DNA of 43,048 nt from an uncultured Algimonas sp. (GTDB taxonomy: Bacteria > Pseudomonadota > Alphaproteobacteria > Caulobacterales > Maricaulaceae). The notes beneath the pieces are model-generated. The model searched no databases. It was not told the origin of the DNA and saw only the letters and a program-made list of their open reading frames with translations. The translations under genes were made by a program, and so were the position numbers. Positions 8,711 to 17,522 of the stretch are shown piece after piece. The stretch's first letter is position 1, and each line of letters begins with the position of its first letter. Location: assembly GCA_937923575.1 (NCBI GenBank), contig CALDUL010000025.1, positions 1 through 43,048 of the forward strand, read 5' to 3'.

Positions 8711-9982
8711 ATGGCCGATCTTCCCACCGAAATTTCCGACTATATCGCCGAGCTGGATCAGTTCATCGAGGACGAGATCGTCCCGCTCGAGCAGGCGGAC
8801 GACAACATCCGTTTCTTCGACCACCGCCGCGAGAACAGCCGCACCGACTGGGACCGTGGCGGCCTGCCAAGCCACGATTGGGAGGAACTGCTCGGAGTTG
8901 CGCGGCGCAAGGCGGATGCCGCCGGGCACTACCGCTATCAGCTCCCAAAAGAGTTCGGCGGGCAGGACGGCACGAACCTCGGCATGGCGGCGATCCGGGA
9001 GCACTTTGCGCACAAGGGCCTTGGCCTGCACAATGATCTGCAGAACGAACACTCCGTCGTCGGCAATCTGGTCCAGCCGCTCATGGTGCGCGACTTCGGG
9101 ACGGACTACCAGAAGTCCGAGTTCATCGAACCCATGTGCCGGGGCGAGCTATTCTGGTGCTTCGGGCTGACGGAGCGCGACCACGGCTCGGACGCGACCT
9201 GGATGGATAGTCGCGCCGTGCGCGGGGAGCGGGACGGCAAGCCCGGCTGGTTCGTCACGGGCAACAAGATGTGGACGACGGGGCTGCATGTGGCGACCCA
9301 TGTCATGATCTTTGCGCGCCATTCGGGCCGTGACGGTAGCGCGCATGGCATTGGCTGTTTTGTCGCGCGAACCGACGATCCGGGTTTCCAGATCGGCGAC
9401 TATCTCTGGACCTTCAACATGCCAACGGACCATCCGAGCTGCACATTCAAGGACGTCTTCGTGCCTGACGAGATGGTGCTGGGCGATCCGGACCTTGGGC
9501 TCGCCTGCGCGCAGCACTTCGTGCACGAAAACCGCATCCGACAGGCCGCCAGCTCGCTCGGGGCGGCGCAGTATTGCATCGACGAGAGCGTGCAATATGC
9601 GCTGTACCGCAAGCCGTTCGGCAAGTCTCTCGCGACCAACCAAGCAATCCAGTTCCCGTTGGTCGAGCTGCAGACCGAGGCCGCGATGATCCGCCTGCTG
9701 ATCCGAGACACGGCGCAAGCGATGGACGGAATGAGCAAACCGGAGGTCGCGACGCGACTCTCCGACAAGGTCAGCATGTGCAACTACCGCGCAAATCGGC
9801 TGGTCTGCGAGGCGGCTGATCGGGCCATGCAGATACACGGCGGCATGGGCTATTCGCGCCACAAGCCGTTCGAGCACATCTATCGCCACCACCGCCGCTA
9901 CCGCATCACCGAAGGCTCCGAGGAGATCCAGATGCGAAAAGTGGCAGGCGTGATGTTCGGCTTCATCGGGCGGAAGGGTTAG
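8711..9982 (+). CDS. Acyl-CoA dehydrogenase family protein
   Basis: A 423-residue flavoenzyme. The helical N-terminal domain is followed by the FAD/substrate region CFGLTERDHGSDATWM and FVTGNKMWTTG, and by the C-terminal helical domain with MQIHGGMGYSRHKPFEHIYRHHRRYRITEGSEEIQ. The Glu of ITEGSEEIQ is at the usual catalytic-base position. The natural substrate cannot be read from the sequence. It converges on the MarR gene with a 4-bp overlap of stops (9979-9982) and is not part of the hppD transcript. Start: ATG 8711; no strong ribosome-binding site is visible. Confidence 0.92.
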   Translation: MADLPTEISDYIAELDQFIEDEIVPLEQADDNIRFFDHRRENSRTDWDRGGLPSHDWEELLGVARRKADAAGHYRYQLPKEFGGQDGTNLGMAAIREHFAHKGLGLHNDLQNEHSVVGNLVQPLMVRDFGTDYQKSEFIEPMCRGELFWCFGLTERDHGSDATWMDSRAVRGERDGKPGWFVTGNKMWTTGLHVATHVMIFARHSGRDGSAHGIGCFVARTDDPGFQIGDYLWTFNMPTDHPSCTFKDVFVPDEMVLGDPDLGLACAQHFVHENRIRQAASSLGAAQYCIDESVQYALYRKPFGKSLATNQAIQFPLVELQTEAAMIRLLIRDTAQAMDGMSKPEVATRLSDKVSMCNYRANRLVCEAADRAMQIHGGMGYSRHKPFEHIYRHHRRYRITEGSEEIQMRKVAGVMFGFIGRKG

Positions 9983-10419
9983 GGGCTGGGATAGTCCTTC
10001 AGCAGCGCTTCGATCTGAGCGAGGAAGCGATCCAGCGCCGCCCCTTCCAACTCCGGCACGCCGTGCGCGCCGACCCGGTCCAGCTCCGTGACGATCGCTT
10101 CGAACGTCTCGCGCCCCTCTCCCGTCAGCCGTAGATGCGACTGCCGCGCATCGGTCGCTGATGCCTTGCGGCTGAGCAACCCCTTCTCGCCCAGCGTCTT
10201 TACCGCGCGCGACACGATACCCTTGTCCATCGGCGTCATGGCGACGACCTGGCTCGCCGTCAGTCCTTCACGTGCCCCGAGCGCGGCGAGCACCCGCCAC
10301 TGACTGAGATTGAGCCCATGCTGCGCTGCGACCGCACCCGTCAGCCGCGCCACGCGGTCAGCCAGAACCGTGATCTTGTAGATCCATCGGCGGTCGAGAT
10401 TGAATGTCGAGCTCACCAT
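9979..10419 (-). CDS. MarR family transcriptional regulator
   Basis: A 146-residue winged-helix protein. The DNA-binding region spans about residues 37-100: LNLSQWRVLAALG, LTASQVVAMTPMDKGIVSRAVKTL as the recognition helix, and the wing around SRKASATDARQSHLRLT. Helices for dimerisation lie on both sides. It is transcribed away from hppD, with a candidate operator between them (10437-10454), so it probably represses the tyrosine-degradation operon and perhaps itself. The effector would plausibly be homogentisate or a related aromatic acid; that is inferred from context. Confidence 0.9.
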   Translation of the reverse strand: MVSSTFNLDRRWIYKITVLADRVARLTGAVAAQHGLNLSQWRVLAALGAREGLTASQVVAMTPMDKGIVSRAVKTLGEKGLLSRKASATDARQSHLRLTGEGRETFEAIVTELDRVGAHGVPELEGAALDRFLAQIEALLKDYPSP

Positions 10420-10436
10420 ACAGTCTTAATCCATAA

Positions 10437-10454
10437 TGGTTGCAATCACAACCA
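10437..10454. promoter_or_regulatory. Candidate MarR operator between marR-type gene and hppD
   Basis: A perfect 6+6 inverted repeat, TGGTTG-N6-CAACCA, lies in the 82-bp gap between the divergent starts at 10419 and 10502. Size and spacing fit a MarR dimer site. It is the clearest symmetric element in this gap. The assignment to the adjacent regulator is inferred. Confidence 0.55.
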
Positions 10455-10501
10455 GTTTGCGTTAGGTCGACTTTTCCGCTCCCACGACCAAGAGACCCGA
10501 C

Positions 10502-11626
10502 ATGCCCGACCTGTTCGACAATCCTGCTGGTCTCGACGGCTTCGAGTTCGTGGAATTCTGTGCGCCGGAGAAGGGCATTCTCGAGCCCGTCTTCGAGACC
10601 ATGGGGTTCGTCTGCGTGGCCGATCACCGGAGCAAGGACGTGCAGCTCTGGCGGCAGGGCGGGATCAATCTGGTCGTGAACTATGAGCCCAAGAGCCCGG
10701 CTTGGTATTTCGCGCGCGAGCACGGACCCGGCGCCTGCGGCATGGCCTTCCGCGTGCGCGACTGCGCGGCCGCCTATGCCCATGTGATCGAGCAAGGCGC
10801 GGAGCCCGTCACCACACATACCGGCCCGATGGAGTTGCGCATTCCCGGTATTCGCGGGATCGGCGGCTCGGTGATCTACCTGGTGGATCGCTACGGCGAG
10901 CCGGAGGACGACACGCTTTCCATCTATGACATCGATTTCGTCTTCCGCGACGGCGTGGAGAAGTTCCCCATCGGCTGCGGGTTCGACCGGATCGATCACC
11001 TGACGCACAATGTCTACGGCGGGCGCATGGCCTATTGGGCGCGCTTCTACGAAGACCTCTTCAACTTCCGCGAAATCCGATATTTTGACATTAAGGGCGA
11101 ATATACAGGCCTCACCTCCAAGGCGCTTACCGCGCCGGACGGCAAGATCCGCATTCCGCTCAACGAGGAGGGCGAAGGCGGCAAGGGGCAGATCGAGGAA
11201 TATCTGCGCCAATACAATGGCGAGGGCATCCAGCACATCGCGCTGATCTGCGACGACATCGTGGCGGCGTGGGACAAGCTCAAGGTCGCGGGCGTGCCCT
11301 TCATGACCGCTCCGCCCGAAACCTATTACGTCATGCTGGAAGACCGCCTGCCCGGTCACGGTCGCGACGTGGACGCGCTGAAGTCACGCGGCATCCTGCT
11401 CGACGGCACGACAGACGGCGGCACGCCGCGCCTACTGCTGCAGATCTTCGCGGAGCCCCGCGTCGGCCCCGTCTTCTTCGAGTTCATCCAGCGCGTCGGC
11501 GACTATGCGGACGGCTTTGGCGAGGGCAATTTCAAGGCACTGTTCGAGTCTATCGAGCGCGACCAGATCGAGCGCGGCGTGCTCTCCGTTGGAGAAATCG
11601 ATGCCGCGGTGGAGGCGGCAGAATGA
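10502..11626 (+). CDS. hppD: 4-Hydroxyphenylpyruvate dioxygenase
   Basis: A 374-residue VOC-fold dioxygenase that converts 4-hydroxyphenylpyruvate to homogentisate in tyrosine degradation. The N-terminal half starts [15 protein letters not shown]. The C-terminal catalytic half carries the Fe(II) triad: His in [11 protein letters not shown], His in [11 protein letters not shown], and Glu in [10 protein letters not shown]. The closing helix [15 protein letters not shown] is typical. ATG 10502 is preceded by AAGAGA. It is the first gene of an operon through scoB; its stop overlaps the next start (ATGA). Confidence 0.95.
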   Translation: MPDLFDNPAGLDGFEFVEFCAPEKGILEPVFETMGFVCVADHRSKDVQLWRQGGINLVVNYEPKSPAWYFAREHGPGACGMAFRVRDCAAAYAHVIEQGAEPVTTHTGPMELRIPGIRGIGGSVIYLVDRYGEPEDDTLSIYDIDFVFRDGVEKFPIGCGFDRIDHLTHNVYGGRMAYWARFYEDLFNFREIRYFDIKGEYTGLTSKALTAPDGKIRIPLNEEGEGGKGQIEEYLRQYNGEGIQHIALICDDIVAAWDKLKVAGVPFMTAPPETYYVMLEDRLPGHGRDVDALKSRGILLDGTTDGGTPRLLLQIFAEPRVGPVFFEFIQRVGDYADGFGEGNFKALFESIERDQIERGVLSVGEIDAAVEAAE

Positions 11627-12213
11627 GCGATTCACTCACCCAAAAATCTCCCGTCAAACTCGCCGGCGTCCACCACGTTGCCTATCGCTGCAAGGACGCC
11701 AAAGAGACCGTAGAGTTCTACGAACGCACGCTCGGCATGAAATTCTCTAAAGCATTCGCCGAGAACCACGTGCCGTCCACCGGCGCCTATGACCCCTACA
11801 TGCACATCTTCCTCGAAGCCGGGAACGGCAATGTGCTAGCCTTTTTCGAACTGCCCGAGCAGCCCGACATGGACCGCGACCGCAACACGCCGGAATGGGT
11901 GCAGCATCTCGCGCTGAAGGTCGAGAGCGAAGACGAGCTGATCGAAGCCAAGGCGCATCTGGAAGACCTCGGGCTGGACGTGCTCGGCCCGACACATCAC
12001 GGCATCTTCAAATCGATCTATTTCTTCGACCCGAACGGCCACCGCGTCGAGCTGGCCGCCGACATCGGCACGCCGGAGCAATATGCAGAACTGCAGCGTG
12101 TGTCGCGTCCCATGCTTGATGAGTGGAGCGAGACCAAGAAAGCCCCGCGCCACGCCGCCTGGCTTCACGAGATTGCCAATGCCGAAAACGCCAAGGCGCG
12201 CGAGGCCAAATGA
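11623..12213 (+). CDS. VOC family protein inside the tyrosine operon
   Basis: A 196-residue glyoxalase/VOC-fold protein. The start is ATG 11623, overlapping the hppD stop (ATGA); longer readings would run inside hppD. The candidate metal triad is complete: His in [11 protein letters not shown], His in [11 protein letters not shown], and Glu in [10 protein letters not shown] helical extension follows (about 140-196). VOC proteins include glyoxalases, extradiol dioxygenases and isomerases, so the reaction is open. It occupies the slot between hppD and maiA where homogentisate dioxygenase would act in the pathway. It could be an accessory enzyme or a non-orthologous replacement; neither is shown. 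Confidence 0.85.
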   Translation: MSDSLTQKSPVKLAGVHHVAYRCKDAKETVEFYERTLGMKFSKAFAENHVPSTGAYDPYMHIFLEAGNGNVLAFFELPEQPDMDRDRNTPEWVQHLALKVESEDELIEAKAHLEDLGLDVLGPTHHGIFKSIYFFDPNGHRVELAADIGTPEQYAELQRVSRPMLDEWSETKKAPRHAAWLHEIANAENAKAREAK

Positions 12214-12851
12214 CCCTGCGTCTCCACGGCTATTGGCGGAGTTCCACCAGCTACCGCGTGCGCATCGCGCTGGCGCTCAAGGGGCTGGACTACGAACAAT
12301 CGCCCGTGAATTTGCTGACGGGAGAGCATCGGTCTGAAGCCTACCGCGCGATCAACCCTCACGGCACGGTGCCGATGCTGGACACGGACGAAGGCCCGAT
12401 CACGCAATCGCTCGCGATTATCGATTGGATAGAGGCGACCCATCCCGCGCCGTCCTGTCTACCCGAACGAGACGCCACGCTCTGCCGCGAGCTGTACTAC
12501 GCGGTCGCGACCGAGCTCCACGCGCCGCTCAATCCGTCCGTGCTCAAGCGCCTGTTCGGTAGCGACCGAGCCGCGAAAGAGGACTTCTACAAATTCATCA
12601 TCCACCGGACCTTCGCGCCTGTCGAACAGCGTCTCGCCGCGCATGATTGGCAATCGCCCAATTTGCCTTTCGGGCAACCAACCCTGTTCGAGATCGTTCT
12701 GATTCCACAACTTTACAACGCCCGCCGATGGGGTGTGGGCGTCTCGGATTTCCCGCAGCTCGCCGCCATCGAAGACCATTGCAACGCGCTGCCTGCCTTT
12801 CGACGCGCGCATCCCGACAACCAGCCTGACGCCCACGAGACCCTGATATGA
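12210..12851 (+). CDS. maiA: Maleylacetoacetate isomerase (zeta-class GST)
   Basis: A 213-residue glutathione-dependent enzyme that isomerises maleylacetoacetate to fumarylacetoacetate. The N-terminal thioredoxin-like domain has the zeta-class active-site motif SSTSYRVRIALALKGL at about residues 10-25, and the cis-Pro motif GTVPML near residue 53. The helical C-terminal domain follows. Start ATG 12210 overlaps the VOC stop (ATGA), and the stop overlaps the fumarylacetoacetase start (ATGA at 12848-12851). Confidence 0.93.
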   Translation: MTLRLHGYWRSSTSYRVRIALALKGLDYEQSPVNLLTGEHRSEAYRAINPHGTVPMLDTDEGPITQSLAIIDWIEATHPAPSCLPERDATLCRELYYAVATELHAPLNPSVLKRLFGSDRAAKEDFYKFIIHRTFAPVEQRLAAHDWQSPNLPFGQPTLFEIVLIPQLYNARRWGVGVSDFPQLAAIEDHCNALPAFRRAHPDNQPDAHETLI

Positions 12852-13852
12852 AACTTGCAACACTCAAGAACGGCACGCGCGACGGCCAGCTGATCGTCGT
12901 CAAGCCGGACCTGTCGGTCTACACCGACGCATCCGACATCGCGCCGACGCTGCAAGCCGCGCTGGACGATTGGGCGTCCATTGCGCCGAAGCTCGAAGCG
13001 CGCTGCGACGCGCTCTGCGGCGGAGACGCCGACGCAACGCCGTTCGATCAGACGGCGGTCGAGTCCCCCCTGCCCCGCGCATTCCAATGGCTCGATGGCT
13101 CGGCCTATATCAACCACGTCGAGCTCGTCCGCGCGGCAAGAGGCGCGAAAGTGCCCGAAAGTTTTTACGACGACCCGCTGATGTACCAGGGCGTGTCCGG
13201 CCCGAACCTGCCGCCGCGCGCCGCGATCCCCTTCACGGACAAGAGCTGGGGCTATGACATGGAAGCGGAGATCTGCGTGATCGTCGATGACGTGCCGCTG
13301 GGCGTGTCCGAAACAGACGCGCTGGACCACATAAAACTGGTCCTGCTTTGCAACGACGTCAGCTTGCGCGGGCTCATTCCGGGCGAGCTGGCCAAGGGAT
13401 TCGGCTTTGTACAATCCAAGCCGCCCTGCGCTTTCTCGCCCGTCGCCGTGACACCGGACGAGCTGGGCGAGATGTGGTCCGGCGGGCTGCTGCACGGCAC
13501 GCTGGAGGTGGACTATAACGGCAAGCCTTTCGGCCGCGTGCTCTCCCACGAAGACGCGACCTTCACCCTGGCCCGCCTCGTCGCCCATGCTGCCAAGACG
13601 CGTCCGCTGACGGCTGGCACAATCATCGGATCGGGCACGGTATCGAACAAGGGCGAGGACGGCGGCGCGGGCAAAAAGATCGAGGACGGCGGCCGCGGCT
13701 ATGCCTGCATCGCCGAGCTGCGCATGATCGAGAAGATCGCGACGGGCGAGTTCGTCACGCCGTTTATGAGCGAAGGCGACACGGTCCGCATCGAGATGCT
13801 GTCGGGCGGACAGTCCATCTTCGGCTCCATCGAACAGACGCTGGGAGGCTAG
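12848..13852 (+). CDS. fahA: Fumarylacetoacetate hydrolase family protein
   Basis: A 334-residue enzyme of the FAH fold that splits fumarylacetoacetate into fumarate and acetoacetate. Metal and active-site elements are visible: WGYDMEAEICVIVDD (acidic metal ligands), LLCNDVSLRG (Asp ligand), and the C-terminal IIGSGTVSNKG with GYACIAELRMIE. It is shorter than the roughly 420-residue eukaryotic enzyme, as is common for bacterial members. It lies directly after maiA with a 4-bp overlap, which supports the substrate. Confidence 0.9.
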   Translation: MKLATLKNGTRDGQLIVVKPDLSVYTDASDIAPTLQAALDDWASIAPKLEARCDALCGGDADATPFDQTAVESPLPRAFQWLDGSAYINHVELVRAARGAKVPESFYDDPLMYQGVSGPNLPPRAAIPFTDKSWGYDMEAEICVIVDDVPLGVSETDALDHIKLVLLCNDVSLRGLIPGELAKGFGFVQSKPPCAFSPVAVTPDELGEMWSGGLLHGTLEVDYNGKPFGRVLSHEDATFTLARLVAHAAKTRPLTAGTIIGSGTVSNKGEDGGAGKKIEDGGRGYACIAELRMIEKIATGEFVTPFMSEGDTVRIEMLSGGQSIFGSIEQTLGG

Positions 13853-13861
13853 GGGCGCAAA

Positions 13862-14560
13862 ATGAAGTCCAAGGTCTTTGATAACGCCGCGGCCGCGCTC
13901 GACGGCGTACTGTTCGACGGCATGACGATTGCGGCCGGGGGCTTTGGCCTGTGCGGCATTCCGGAGCTGTCTATCGCCGCCATCCGCGAGGCGGGCACAA
14001 AGGGCCTCACGGTCTATTCCAATAATGCCGGCGTGGACGACTTCGGGCTCGGACTGCTGTTGCAGACGCGCCAGATCAAGAAGATGGCATCGTCCTACGT
14101 CGGCGAAAATGCCGAGTTCATGCGCCAATATCTTTCCGGCGAGTTGGAGCTGGAGTTCAATCCGCAGGGCACACTGGCTGAGCGAATGCGCGCGGGCGGG
14201 GCCGGGATTGCGGGCTTCTACACGCGCACGGGCGTCGGCACGGTCATCGCGGAGGGTAAGCCGGTCCAAGAGTTCGACGGCGACGAATACATCCTGGAGC
14301 GCGGCATTGTGGCTGACCTCGCCATCGTCAAAGCCTGGAAAGCGGACACGACCGGCAATGCCATCTTCCGCAAGACGGCACGCAACTTCAACCACCCGGC
14401 CGCGACCTGCGGGAAAGTCTGCGTCATGGAAGTCGAGGAGATCGTGGAGCCGGGCGAACTCGACCCCGACCACATCCACCTGCCCGGCATCTATGTGCAC
14501 CGCCTGATCCAGGGCGAACACCAAAAGCGCATCGAGCAGCGCACTGTGCGGGAGGCGTAG
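13862..14560 (+). CDS. scoA: 3-Oxoacid CoA-transferase subunit A
   Basis: A 232-residue alpha subunit of a class I CoA-transferase. [16 protein letters not shown] near the N-terminus and [13 protein letters not shown] are typical of SCOT alpha subunits. With the next gene it would move CoA from succinyl-CoA to acetoacetate, the product of the preceding hydrolase. That would link tyrosine breakdown to central metabolism. It starts 9 bp after the fahA stop with GGGG upstream. Confidence 0.92.
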   Translation: MKSKVFDNAAAALDGVLFDGMTIAAGGFGLCGIPELSIAAIREAGTKGLTVYSNNAGVDDFGLGLLLQTRQIKKMASSYVGENAEFMRQYLSGELELEFNPQGTLAERMRAGGAGIAGFYTRTGVGTVIAEGKPVQEFDGDEYILERGIVADLAIVKAWKADTTGNAIFRKTARNFNHPAATCGKVCVMEVEEIVEPGELDPDHIHLPGIYVHRLIQGEHQKRIEQRTVREA

Positions 14561-14561
14561 G

Positions 14562-15191
14562 ATGGCTTGGACAAGAGACCAGATGGCCGCGCGCGCCGCG
14601 CAGGAGCTGGAAGACGGCACCTACGTCAATCTCGGCATCGGCATACCGACACTGGTGGCGAACCATATTCCGGACGGCGTCGAGGTCACGCTGCAATCGG
14701 AGAACGGCATGCTGGGCATGGGGCCGTTTCCAGTCGCGGGATCGGAGAACGCCGACCTGATCAATGCGGGCAAGCAGACGATCACCGAGCTGCCGCACAC
14801 GGCCTATTTCGATAGCGCGACCAGCTTCGGCATGATCCGCGGCGGCAAGATCGCCATGGCCATTCTCGGCGCGATGGAAGTCAGCGAGCAAGGCGATCTG
14901 GCCAACTGGATGATCCCCGGCAAGCTGGTCAAGGGCATGGGCGGCGCAATGGACCTCGTCGCGGGCGTAGGCCGCGTCGTCGTCATTACCGATCACGTCA
15001 CCAAACGCGGCGCGCCCAAGCTGATCCCGGCCTGCACTCTGCCCCTGACGGGCAAGGCGGTAGTCGACCGCATCATCACCGATCTCGGCGTGTTCGACGT
15101 CGTGGAGGGCGGGCTGAAGCTCGTCGAACTCGCCCCCGGCGTCGACCGGGTGGAGGTGCAGAGCAAGACGACAGCAGCGCTGGTCGCTTAA
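14562..15191 (+). CDS. scoB: 3-Oxoacid CoA-transferase subunit B
   Basis: A 209-residue beta subunit. [17 protein letters not shown] is followed by the catalytic-Glu motif [12 protein letters not shown], in which the Glu forms the CoA thioester. [21 protein letters not shown] is the usual C-terminal signature. It starts one base after the scoA stop, with a purine-rich GGGAGG before it. It is the last gene of the tyrosine operon; a short hairpin with TTTT follows. Confidence 0.94.
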   Translation: MAWTRDQMAARAAQELEDGTYVNLGIGIPTLVANHIPDGVEVTLQSENGMLGMGPFPVAGSENADLINAGKQTITELPHTAYFDSATSFGMIRGGKIAMAILGAMEVSEQGDLANWMIPGKLVKGMGGAMDLVAGVGRVVVITDHVTKRGAPKLIPACTLPLTGKAVVDRIITDLGVFDVVEGGLKLVELAPGVDRVEVQSKTTAALVA

Positions 15192-15205
15192 CTGCAGTTG
15201 CACCG

Positions 15206-15226
15206 CGCCGTTCGGTGCGGCGTTTT
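15206..15226 (+). terminator. Candidate Rho-independent terminator after scoB
   Basis: A 5-bp stem CGCCG/CGGCG with a 7-base loop is followed directly by TTTT, 15 bp after the scoB stop. The stem is short, so termination may be partial and the rnr gene downstream may receive read-through. Confidence 0.45.
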
Positions 15227-15266
15227 AACGATTACAAACGTCAAATTCGCCCCTATGCGGCAGGTC

Positions 15267-17519
15267 ATGCCATCGCTCACCGAAAAGATCACCGCCGCCA
15301 TTCGCGAGCGGCCGGACCATTATGACCGCAAGCGGCTGGCGCGCCATCTGGGTATCAAAGGCGACGACCGGCGTGAGCTGCGGCAGACCCTGCGGCAGAT
15401 GGTCGATGACGGGGCGCTGATCTACACCAAGGAAAAGACATATCGCCTGTCCGACGCCCTGCCCGGTGTCATGGTCGTGACGATCGACGAGGTCGACGGC
15501 GACGGCGACGTCTGGGGCGTGGCGGAGCGCAAGGAAGAGGGCGCAGGCCGCCGTATCCTGATCCGCGAGAACGGCAAGAGCCGCGCCAAGGACGGACCGC
15601 TGGGCGTCGGTCACCGCGCGCTGGTGCGCATCAAGGCGCGCGATGACGGCACGGTCACGGGAACAGTCCTGAAAAAGCTCGGCCGCGGCGCGCAGACGCA
15701 TTTGGGCGTCTTGCACAAGAAGGACGGCGGCCAAGGGAAAACAGTGTGGGCGATCCAGCCCGTCTCCAAAAAGGCGCGCCATGACTACGGCGTGGACGGC
15801 GTGCCGAGCGGCGCGCGCGACGGTGATCTCGTCATGTTCCGCTCGACCCGCCGCAATCGCGGGCAAATCCGGCTCGCCGAGATCAAGGACACCATCGGCA
15901 ATATCGAGGACAGCCGCGCGGCCTCGCTCATCAGCCTGCACGAAAACGACATTCCCATCGGCTTCCCCGACGCCGCGCTTCAACAGGCGCGCGAAGCGAC
16001 CATGCCGAAAGTGGGAGAGATAGGGCACGAAGACCTCACCCACCTGCCCGTGCTGACCATCGATCCCGTCGATGCCAAGGATTTCGACGACGCCATATAC
16101 GCGCGTCCGGACGACAACCCCGACAATCCCGGCGGCTGGGTGACATGGGTTGCCATCGCGGATGTCGCGGCTTTCGTCACGCCCGGCTCCCCGCTCGACA
16201 AGGCGGCGTGGGAAAAGGGCAATAGCGTCTATCTGCCCGACCGGGTCGAACCGATGCTGCCGCATGAACTGAGCTCGGATCTGTGTTCGCTGCGACCCAA
16301 TGAGGAGCGCGCCTCCATGCTGGTGCGCATGGTGTTCGACTCTGGTGGCCACAAGCTTCGCCACAAATTTCACCGCGGCATCATCCGCTCACGCGCGCGC
16401 CTCACCTACCGCCAGGCGCAGGATGCGTTCGAGGGCCAGAATGGGCCAGAAAGCCAGGAGGTGTTGCCGGAGCTCTCGGATCTTTATTCCTGCTACAAGG
16501 CTCTCCGAAATGCACGGGCCGAGCGTGAACCGCTGGAGATCGATCTGCCGGAGCGCCGGGTGAAGGTGAATGACGCCGGTGACGTCACCTCCATCGAGCT
16601 GCGCGAGCGGTTCGACGCGCACAAGCTGGTCGAGGAATTCATGGTGCAGGCCAATGTCGCCGCTGCCGAAGCGCTCGCATCGAGAAATGTCCGCACCATC
16701 GTGCGCTTTCACGATGAGCCCGACCGGCAGCGCGTCACGGACCTGTCCGAATTCCTCAAGGCCATGGACATGACCTTCAAGCCCGGACAGCGCGCGACGC
16801 CCGCGCGGTTCAACACGCTGCTGGAACAGGCCGCCAAGGCCGACACGCTGGAGACCGTCGGCATCGCCGTTCTGCGCACACAGAGCCAGGCGATCTATTC
16901 CGCCGACAATGCGGGCCACTTCGGGCTCAGCTTGACGGACTACGCCCACTTCACCAGCCCCATCCGCCGCTATGCAGACCTTGTCGTGCACCGCGCGCTG
17001 ATCAAGGCGTTCAAGCTGGGCAGTGGGGGCACGACCAAGGAAGAGGACTCGCGCTTGAAGGAAACGGCGGAGCACATCAGCGCGACTGAGCGCCGTGCCA
17101 TGGTCGCCGAGCGCGACGCCACAGACCGCTACATCGCCGCCTATCTGGAAGACCGCGTCGGCTCGAAATTTAAGGCGCGGATCAACGGCGTGACCAAATT
17201 CGGCCTGTTCATCACGCTGGACGAGACGGGCGCGGACGGGCTGATCCCCGTGCGCACTCTGGGTCACGAATATTACGCGCTGGACGAGACGACGAAGAGC
17301 CTGGTGGGCGTCGAGAGCGGCACGACCTGGCGCTTTGGCCGACCCGTCGAGGTGCGGCTGGTTGAAGCGACACCCGTCACGGGCGGGTTGATCTTCGAGA
17401 TGGTCAGCAAGGGCGAGCCGGGTAAGGCACCGAAGGGCGCAGGACGACGCGGGGGGCGCGGTGGTCGCTCCGGACCCAAAGGCTCACGCGGGAAGAAACA
17501 CGCGCGCAAGCGGCGCTAG
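15267..17519 (+). CDS. rnr: Ribonuclease R
   Basis: A 3'-5' exoribonuclease of the RNB family, 750 residues from ATG 15267. That start was chosen for the GGCAGG just upstream; ATG 15255 in frame is an alternative. Order: an N-terminal winged-helix region (about 1-60), cold-shock OB domains, the RNB catalytic domain with TIDPVDAKDFDDAIYA (the Asp cluster that binds Mg2+) and HFTSPIRRYADLVVHR, a C-terminal S1 domain (about 640-725), and a Lys/Arg/Gly-rich tail. It degrades structured RNA and takes part in RNA quality control. Confidence 0.95.
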   Translation: MPSLTEKITAAIRERPDHYDRKRLARHLGIKGDDRRELRQTLRQMVDDGALIYTKEKTYRLSDALPGVMVVTIDEVDGDGDVWGVAERKEEGAGRRILIRENGKSRAKDGPLGVGHRALVRIKARDDGTVTGTVLKKLGRGAQTHLGVLHKKDGGQGKTVWAIQPVSKKARHDYGVDGVPSGARDGDLVMFRSTRRNRGQIRLAEIKDTIGNIEDSRAASLISLHENDIPIGFPDAALQQAREATMPKVGEIGHEDLTHLPVLTIDPVDAKDFDDAIYARPDDNPDNPGGWVTWVAIADVAAFVTPGSPLDKAAWEKGNSVYLPDRVEPMLPHELSSDLCSLRPNEERASMLVRMVFDSGGHKLRHKFHRGIIRSRARLTYRQAQDAFEGQNGPESQEVLPELSDLYSCYKALRNARAEREPLEIDLPERRVKVNDAGDVTSIELRERFDAHKLVEEFMVQANVAAAEALASRNVRTIVRFHDEPDRQRVTDLSEFLKAMDMTFKPGQRATPARFNTLLEQAAKADTLETVGIAVLRTQSQAIYSADNAGHFGLSLTDYAHFTSPIRRYADLVVHRALIKAFKLGSGGTTKEEDSRLKETAEHISATERRAMVAERDATDRYIAAYLEDRVGSKFKARINGVTKFGLFITLDETGADGLIPVRTLGHEYYALDETTKSLVGVESGTTWRFGRPVEVRLVEATPVTGGLIFEMVSKGEPGKAPKGAGRRGGRGGRSGPKGSRGKKHARKRR

Positions 17520-17522
17520 CTG

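Noticed and set aside
8711-9982. Acyl-CoA dehydrogenase as a member of the tyrosine operon
   Set aside because: It lies on the far side of the convergent MarR gene and cannot share the hppD transcript.
12713-14620. Long open frame (635 codons) on the minus strand across fah and scoA
   Set aside because: It is antisense to three clear enzyme genes, its translation has no family pattern, and it is explained by the high GC content.
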